A stretch of 64,000 bases of DNA from Peribacillus frigoritolerans. GTDB lineage: Bacteria > Bacillota > Bacilli > Bacillales > DSM-1321. Each line of letters starts with the position of its first letter. Within the stretch, counting starts at the first letter, position 1. Below the pieces are notes generated by a model, which was not told the origin of the DNA, made no database searches, and saw only the letters and a list, made by a program, of their open reading frames with translations. Location of the stretch: positions 3,824,778-3,888,777 of the forward strand of contig NZ_KV440950.1 in assembly GCF_001636405.1 (NCBI RefSeq), written 5' to 3'. Positions 58,246 through 64,000 of the stretch are shown here, piece by piece. A program made the position numbers and the translations under genes.

Positions 58246-58508
58246 TTAAATAATTACGAACCTTTTTGAAACATTAAGGTTAGCAATTTCTATCTTTTTG
58301 ATTTCTTATCTTCTTGGTTAGATTAATTTAACGTGTATCATAGAAACCTGACCCTATTAAAAGGCACTTTCTTTATGAGAGGAATGCGCCCGTTTGTTGA
58401 TAAGGATATTTTCCCATGACAGTTTTACATGAAATTTAGTTATCGTTAGTCAACATATCTATAAAGATGAGTCAAAATGAAGATATAACTAGTATGGAGG
58501 CGGTTATA

Positions 58509-59039
58509 ATGCTTAAACGTCCGAAAACGAATGAATACCATCCGTTTTTCGAGAGCTACATAAGACTTGTTCCTGACGAAGGATTACTTGATATTCTAAA
58601 GAAGCAACAAGAGACAACTATTAATTTACTAAGAGGTATATCTAGTGAACAAGCAGCGTACCAATACGAAGCGAAAAAATGGAATTTGAAAGAAGTACTC
58701 GGACACATGACAGATGCTGAACGCGTACTGAGTTCTCATGTTCTTGTAGTTGCCCGTGGAGATACTCCTTCATTTACCCCATTTGATAAAGATTTATATA
58801 TGACTAATGCAGATTTCAGCCGACTTGATTTCCTAGACATACTTTCAGATTTTTCGATTGTACGACAATGCACCTCTTCATTGATCGCCTGTCTTTCCAA
58901 TGATGCATGGATACGAAAGGGAACAGTTTTAAATCATCCAACTACTGTACGTGCACTGGCATACATAATTGCCGGTCATGAACTACATCATCTAGCAATT
59001 ATCAAGGAAAGATATTTACTAAAATACAGCATAGATTAA
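58509..59039 (+). CDS. DinB-family metal-binding protein
   Basis: 176 residues from the ATG at 58509, which follows ATGGAGGCGG; an upstream ATG lies 14 codons earlier without a ribosome site. The DinB triad is visible: His in WNLKEVLGHMTDAERVL and the pair in AGHELHHLAIIKERYL. Proteins of this group include bacillithiol-S-transferase-like enzymes. It is separated from the first DinB gene (364-870) by 57 kb and is only distantly similar to it. A perfect terminator follows. Confidence 0.88.
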   Translation: MLKRPKTNEYHPFFESYIRLVPDEGLLDILKKQQETTINLLRGISSEQAAYQYEAKKWNLKEVLGHMTDAERVLSSHVLVVARGDTPSFTPFDKDLYMTNADFSRLDFLDILSDFSIVRQCTSSLIACLSNDAWIRKGTVLNHPTTVRALAYIIAGHELHHLAIIKERYLLKYSID

Positions 59040-59046
59040 GATTCAA

Positions 59047-59083
59047 ATGAAAAAAGGAAGTCATTTTGATTTCCTTTTTTCAT
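59047..59083 (+). terminator. Terminator of the second DinB gene
   Basis: ATGAAAAAAGGAA pairs with TTCCTTTTTTCAT and continues TTTT. Confidence 0.88.
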
Positions 59084-59452
59084 TTTGCACAAGGCATATC
59101 CGAAAAATTCACTTGGTTGAGTAATCTTTTTCATTACCCTAAAACTAATGATATCAAAATCCTTTGTCTTGGTGGCATCATTGTGTTAATGATCTTTTAT
59201 TTATCTGGGTCATATTATTGCAGAGGTGAAAAAGTGGATAATTTCAGGGGTGTTAATTAGTTAAAGTCTCCGTTTAAAGACTTTAGTGATTAATTAAAAA
59301 AGCCAGATTTCTCTAGATAATATAGAGATATATCAGGCTTTTAATAATGAAAATATCTTAATGTTGTAAATCTGCTTTTTCATAAATGTACCCTTGAATT
59401 AGCTACTGAAGGAATTGGTTTAAACGCATTTATCCCGGTGATTGCTTTTATC
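59084..59452. other. Intergenic region with a second terminator
   Basis: AAAAGCC, GAT and TCTCTA pair with TAGAGA-like, ATC and GGCTTTT at 59296-59342, a strong hairpin with T-run. No convincing gene; the 64-codon frame starting in the previous terminator is rejected. Confidence 0.45.
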
Positions 59453-59590
59453 TTAATACTCTATTTCATCGTAATCTTTAGGCTGATGGACCGGCTGCCC
59501 GTTTTCGCTTTTAGAAATATCATTAATTGTTTGCAGCTCCTCTTGTCTTTCTTCAGTATTCTTTTCATTTTGCTTTACTTGCTTTTTCAT
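59453..59590 (-). CDS. Small hydrophilic protein, unknown
   Basis: 45 residues (MKKQVKQNEKNTEERQEELQ, then TINDISKSENGQPVHQPKDY and DEIEY). It is very charged and low in hydrophobics, like small Bacillus stress or spore proteins. AGGGGGGA precedes the ATG with good spacing, which makes it more likely than the longer overlapping plus-strand frame. Monocistronic. Confidence 0.6.
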   Translation of the reverse strand: MKKQVKQNEKNTEERQEELQTINDISKSENGQPVHQPKDYDEIEY

Positions 59591-60152
59591 GGTGATTCCC
59601 CCCTTCCAATGGTTCTAAAAATTAATATGCACTATCAAAGGTTTCAGCATGCATCTAAGAAAAATGCAGCCAGGTCTAACTGCAAAATGATTGAATAATT
59701 TTCCCATCCTCATATTCCTTTTCACACTAGCAAGGCTTGATTTGTCAGTGAATCTCTCCGTCCGGATTTTGGGCCATTTCTCCCGTAAACCATGTAAAGG
59801 AGTATGCAAGCAGAATGAATGATGTTAACGATGGTGCATAATAACCGATACTTCAATGAGTAGAAGGATAATGCTCCTGCAAATCCAGTTAATCCAAGAG
59901 GGATGAAAATCAGTGAACCCAGGCAGCATGCAGTCGGGTAACTGCGACACTTTTTCCTTCATGATTTAAACTTCTCCATGCTGCAACAATCATGCGTTGT
60001 TGTTTCTTTTTTTGTTTCTGGATAAAGTTCAAAACTATGATGAATTTAGGTTGGAATCATTTATGATACGGTTCACCGTAAACGATTGTATTTCAATTTA
60101 TTTTCAAATAAGTGAGTAGTAAGATTAATTTTTAAAAGCAACTTTTTCTTTG
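59591..60152. other. Intergenic region with a decayed membrane-protein remnant
   Basis: The minus strand 59970-59730 shows hydrophobic coding-like peptide in two frames (ACCLGSLIFIPLGLTGFAGA and SLTSFILLAYSFTWFTGEMA) without a start. It is probably a frameshifted relic; family not recognised. Confidence 0.35.
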
Positions 60153-60187
60153 AAAAAGGAATCAGAGTAGTTCTCTGATTCCTTTTT
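60153..60187. terminator. Terminator of the lactate permease gene
   Basis: AAAAAGGAATCAGA/TCTGATTCCTTTTT arms, usable in both directions; it lies 26 bp after the lctP stop. Confidence 0.88.
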
Positions 60188-60212
60188 ACTAGTTAGTTAT
60201 ATAAAAGTATTA

Positions 60213-61784
60213 CTAATAAAATAGCGATAATATAAATGTCCAAATGCACACAAAAGCTACTAACCCAAAGCTATATTTTAATGTCATTTTCGTTAAATCA
60301 GATTCTTTTCCTGTTTCACCAACGGCTGCAGCTGCTATTGCGATTGACTGTGGAGAAACAAGCTTTGCCATAACACCCCCGGCAGTGTTAGCAGAAACTA
60401 ATAATGATGAGTTTGTGCCTATAATATTACCTGCAGTAGCTTGTATAGGCGCAAATAACGTATTGTTATTTACTACAGACCCAGTCATAAACACTCCAAT
60501 CCATCCTAATAGTGGTGATAATAATGGGAAGATATTTCCTGTTGTAGCAACTGCTTCACCTAAAGAAGTTGTTAATCCACCATATGTCATTAACTTAGCT
60601 ATACCAATAATTGCACAGATCATAATGATTGGAATCGAAAATTCTGAAACAGTTTTTTTTAGGAGAGACAGACCTTCACTGAAATTGATTGCTTTCGTCG
60701 TTACAATCGTCGTTAAAGCAGCTAATAATATCGCTGTTCCTGTTGCACCGATTAAATCAATGCCAATATTGATCGAAGATCCCGGTACTATAAATTTCAG
60801 TACAGCCGATTCAAGAATTCCTCCTTGAGAAAACAAACCTTTAAATGCAGGAAAGCTCCAAAACAATACAAATATTGTTAATAAATAAAATGGAGACCAT
60901 GCCTTTACAACATCACCCATTGAATGATTTTCAAATTCATATTCTTTGCCGTTAAGTAAAAATATATGTTTAGGCTGCCACTTATTAAGAAATAATGCCA
61001 ACAAACCCATTGTTAATAGTGAAGGAATAATGTCAGCTAACTCTGGTCCTACAAATATTGTAATGATCGCTTGGGCCACTGTATAAGTAATAGATGTCAC
61101 CAGAATAGCCGGCAATACTTCTCTAATCCCTTTAAATCCATCCATTAACCATATTAATAAAAACGGAATGGTAAAGTTAATGATCGGCAGTGTTAAGGCA
61201 GTCATCATTGACACATTCATGGAGGTCACATTTTCCAGCCCAAATGTACCGATGATTCCAACCGGTATGCCAATTGCTCCGAATGCTCCTGAAGCACCAT
61301 TTGCCACTAGACAGAGCATGGCTGCCTGTAAAGGTTTGAATCCCAATGTAACTAATAGAACGGCACAGATTGCAATCGGTACACCAAAACCTGCTGCCCC
61401 TTCAAGAAAGGCATTAAAGCAAAACCCAATAAGTAAGAGCTGAAGACGTTGGTCTTGTGAAATACCCGCAATACTTCCGCGTAAAACATCAAATTTCCCG
61501 GATTTAACAGAGATTTTATATAACCAGACGGCCATCACAATGATATAACCAATCGGCCATATCCCTTGTATCGTACCTTGTACAACACTCCCGATTGCTT
61601 CACCCAAAGGTAGCTTAAAGAGGAAAAGTACAATTAGAAGGGTTACAAATAAATTTAGAAGCGCTGCATAAATACCTCTCATTTTAAAGATCGTCAAACA
61701 TAAGAGAAACAAAAGGATCGGTATAGCTGCAACTAACGCTGAAATAGCAAGATTATTAAATGGATCGATAGTTTCTACTAACAT
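60213..61784 (-). CDS. lctP: L-lactate permease
   Basis: 523 residues, about twelve to fourteen helices of the LctP family. It has [24 protein letters not shown] at the start, [38 protein letters not shown] and [17 protein letters not shown], ending with [20 protein letters not shown]. It exchanges lactate across the membrane. The open frame continues 86 codons upstream into an ldh remnant, but a ribosome site (TGGAG, 8 nt before the ATG at 61784) and family length fix this start. It is downstream of the Rex-controlled ldh. Confidence 0.93.
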   Translation of the reverse strand: MLVETIDPFNNLAISALVAAIPILLFLLCLTIFKMRGIYAALLNLFVTLLIVLFLFKLPLGEAIGSVVQGTIQGIWPIGYIIVMAVWLYKISVKSGKFDVLRGSIAGISQDQRLQLLLIGFCFNAFLEGAAGFGVPIAICAVLLVTLGFKPLQAAMLCLVANGASGAFGAIGIPVGIIGTFGLENVTSMNVSMMTALTLPIINFTIPFLLIWLMDGFKGIREVLPAILVTSITYTVAQAIITIFVGPELADIIPSLLTMGLLALFLNKWQPKHIFLLNGKEYEFENHSMGDVVKAWSPFYLLTIFVLFWSFPAFKGLFSQGGILESAVLKFIVPGSSINIGIDLIGATGTAILLAALTTIVTTKAINFSEGLSLLKKTVSEFSIPIIMICAIIGIAKLMTYGGLTTSLGEAVATTGNIFPLLSPLLGWIGVFMTGSVVNNNTLFAPIQATAGNIIGTNSSLLVSANTAGGVMAKLVSPQSIAIAAAAVGETGKESDLTKMTLKYSFGLVAFVCIWTFILSLFY

Positions 61785-62009
61785 AATAACAGCTCCATTA
61801 CGTAAGAATTTCTTACTTAAGAAATTAAAATACTCCCAAAATAGAGATTGAATACCTTTAAGTGTTTTAACAGAATGTGCAAACTTTTCTTTTTCGCTCT
61901 CATTTAGTGAAAGCTCCACAATATTTTTTGCACCTGTACGATTAATTACAGTTGGAGCATCAACATGAACATTACTTTGACCATATTGGCCTTCTAACAA
62001 CGATCCAAC
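61785..62009 (-). pseudogene. C-terminal remnant of a second L-lactate dehydrogenase
   Basis: The sequence [40 protein letters not shown] and [11 protein letters not shown] is homologous to the last 60 residues of the intact ldh next door ([20 protein letters not shown], then [20 protein letters not shown]) but clearly diverged. The stop codon has been lost, so the frame reads straight through into lctP. All catalytic and NAD-binding parts are missing. Confidence 0.88.
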
Positions 62010-62191
62010 TAGTAAGCATCTGGAATAAAAATGCCGATACACCTATGCTAATGATTAGTGTAAGAAGGGCTGTGATAATGCCCTTCATTTTAAATACAGT
62101 CAGACCCAATAGAAAGGAATGTGACAGGAAAGGCAGCAACCAAGGCTGATAAGTACGTGTTATTCAATGGATTATAATCTTGAATCCACAT
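62010..62191 (-). pseudogene. N-terminal remnant of a second lactate permease
   Basis: An ATG at 62191 after AAGGAAG starts MWIQDYNPLNNTYLSALVAA, typical of LctP. One extra base near 62095 shifts the frame; in the other frame it continues LGLTVFKMKGIITALLTLII and [11 protein letters not shown] and then breaks off at the ldh remnant. It shows that a whole lctP once followed the intact ldh. Confidence 0.88.
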
Positions 62192-62216
62192 GATGCTTCC
62201 TTCTTTCTATTTAATG

Positions 62217-63194
<978 letters not shown>

Positions 63195-63228
63195 TCATCT
63201 CGTTAAGTTTTCAAAAGGAAAATATTGT

Positions 63229-63279
63229 TTGTGAAACATTTCACAAATTAATAATACATCATTTTTTTCCAATTTACAA
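63229..63279 (-). promoter_or_regulatory. ldh promoter with perfect Rex operator
   Basis: On the minus strand TTGTAA (63279-63274), a 17-nt spacer and TATTAT (63256-63251) are followed by TTGTGAAACATTTCACAA at 63229-63246 (plus-strand reading). This fits the Rex consensus TTGTGAAWWWWTTCACAA in both arms. Rex releases it when NADH rises. Confidence 0.9.
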
Positions 63280-63356
63280 TCCATTTTCAAAAAAAATTTG
63301 TTTTTACAAAGGCTACTAAACTGATTAATTTTTCTGTAAAGCTACTCAGTTTCTAT

Positions 63357-63525
63357 CTTTAACGCTCTCCCTTTTTTAAGACGATTGAGCGGGGTCTTCT
63401 TAAGTATTGTCATTTTTCCATTCTTAAAAAACTTATTTTCATGGTAGTTGAATAAAGAAAAAGCTGCCTTAAAGGCAGCTCCAATTTTCAGCTAACGTAT
63501 CTGTTAACTTAATATTTTTCTATTC
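63357..63525. repeat. Dispersed intergenic repeats, family B (copy 2) joined to family A (copy 5)
   Basis: Family B: TTAACGCTCTCCC, GACGATTGAGCGGGGTCTTC and CTTATTTTCATGGTAGTT. Family A follows at 63447: ATAAAGAAAAAGCTGCCTTA, AAGGCAGCTCC and CAGCTAACGTATCTGTTAAC. The AGCTGCCTT/AAGGCAGCT hairpin is perfect. Confidence 0.7.
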
Positions 63526-63526
63526 T

Positions 63527-63943
63527 TTATTTCTGTTCATTAAGTTTGAAAATAGAGGATAATGTTTCACCGTCTTTCCCTTCCAAAACGCCCCATACCT
63601 CCTTTTCATCCTGCACGTCTACGGAGCCAGCTTCGTTGAACCACACCTTATATTTCTGCCCTTCCTTGTTTTCTTGGTCTATAAACCAAAATACAGAATC
63701 TTCTTTACTACTTTTATCAACTGATACTGTTTTATCCCATTTTACATCTGCTATAATGTCTTCAATCTTTTTGACATTATCTTTATCCAATACAGCTCGT
63801 TTATCACTTAAACTACCGTACTCTACTATTTGATAGCCAACGTCTTTTGCCTCAGGAGAACCCGAAGTTTTAGAGGAACTTGAACATCCCCCTAACGCCA
63901 CAATGATAACAAGCAAACTGAAACTCCATAATAATTCCCTCAT
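63527..63943 (-). CDS. Small lipoprotein, unknown function
   Basis: 138 residues from the ATG at 63943, which follows AGAGGTG. A lipoprotein signal peptide ends in the lipobox VALGGCSSSS, followed by a mixed alpha/beta domain of about 100 residues with KVWFNEAGSVDVQDEKEVWG. It would be anchored on the outer face of the membrane. It stands alone before the window edge; I do not recognise the family. Confidence 0.75.
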   Translation of the reverse strand: MRELLWSFSLLVIIVALGGCSSSSKTSGSPEAKDVGYQIVEYGSLSDKRAVLDKDNVKKIEDIIADVKWDKTVSVDKSSKEDSVFWFIDQENKEGQKYKVWFNEAGSVDVQDEKEVWGVLEGKDGETLSSIFKLNEQK

Positions 63944-64000
63944 ACTAACACCTCTTTTTTCCAATTGTACCATTCATAAACAGTGTTGCAAGGCATCTTT

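Noticed and set aside
59066..59260. 64-codon plus-strand frame
   Set aside because: It begins inside the terminator of the DinB gene and has no ribosome site.
61785..62042. 86-residue N-terminal extension of lactate permease as a genuine fusion domain
   Set aside because: It aligns with the tail of ldh, lacks any catalytic part, and the permease has its own ribosome site and start at 61784; treated as a deletion scar.

Overview
The window reads as low-GC Firmicute chromosome from a Bacillaceae member. The evidence is Bacillus-type Shine-Dalgarno sites, sigma-A promoters, cre boxes, a Rex box, a 16S rRNA ending in the CCUCC anti-SD, an LPXTA/sortase D pair, a GerAB-family germination permease and a xylose operon whose repressor and operator resemble those I recall from Priestia megaterium. 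Species cannot be fixed from memory; Peribacillus or Priestia relatives are plausible.

Layout. 1-6.2 kb: a DinB protein, a small CxxC protein and a five-gene fructoselysine operon on the minus strand (frlC-frlA-frlB-frlD-frlR) with two near-identical promoter/operator copies. 6.6-9.4 kb: a drug-efflux MFS pump, a YitT-type membrane protein and a 21-bp tandem repeat array. 10-17 kb: the xylose regulon, xylA-xylB-galM-xylT on the minus strand and divergent xylR, with xylO and two cre sites. 17.5-23.6 kb: a DoxX-like protein, class D sortase with its LPNTA substrate, a possible decayed cobalamin riboswitch and a secreted M14 carboxypeptidase. 25-26.6 kb: MarR, nitroreductase and an ABM monooxygenase, probably a quinone/electrophile response unit. 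26.9-29.5 kb: a broken serine resolvase with res-like repeats and an intact tyrosine recombinase. 29.6-34.8 kb: a complete rrn operon on the minus strand (16S-23S-5S) without spacer tRNAs, with tandem P1/P2 promoters and a terminator.

35-48 kb: a sulfite-oxidase-family protein, hypothetical genes, a second short-period repeat array, a thiamine-binding MTH1187 protein, an MFS transporter, a MocR regulator split by a one-base frameshift in a poly-A tract opposite an EamA exporter, a GyrI-like protein, a lone GerAB and remnants of paiB, IS110 and methionine aminopeptidase. 48-59 kb is an accessory region of small regulator/target units: TetR + SnoaL + a GC-rich MFS pump, MarR + SDR, a serine hydrolase, and TetR + DJ-1/PfpI + two DUF membrane proteins. 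It is littered with dispersed intergenic repeats. 60-63.3 kb is the fermentative lactate locus: ldh under a perfect Rex box followed by lactate permease. Between them lies the scar of an old ldh-lctP tandem duplication (an lctP head joined to an ldh tail). The window ends with a small lipoprotein.

The coherent theme is sugar and Amadori-product uptake, lactate overflow and efflux/detoxification units, each with a nearby regulator and a visible palindromic operator. I found no CRISPR array, prophage or secondary-metabolite cluster. The most unusual observations are the duplicated-and-collapsed ldh/lctP locus, the frameshifted MocR regulator, the two 20-21 bp tandem arrays lying in probable 3' UTRs, the likely non-AUG start of xylR, and four families of dispersed intergenic repeats.
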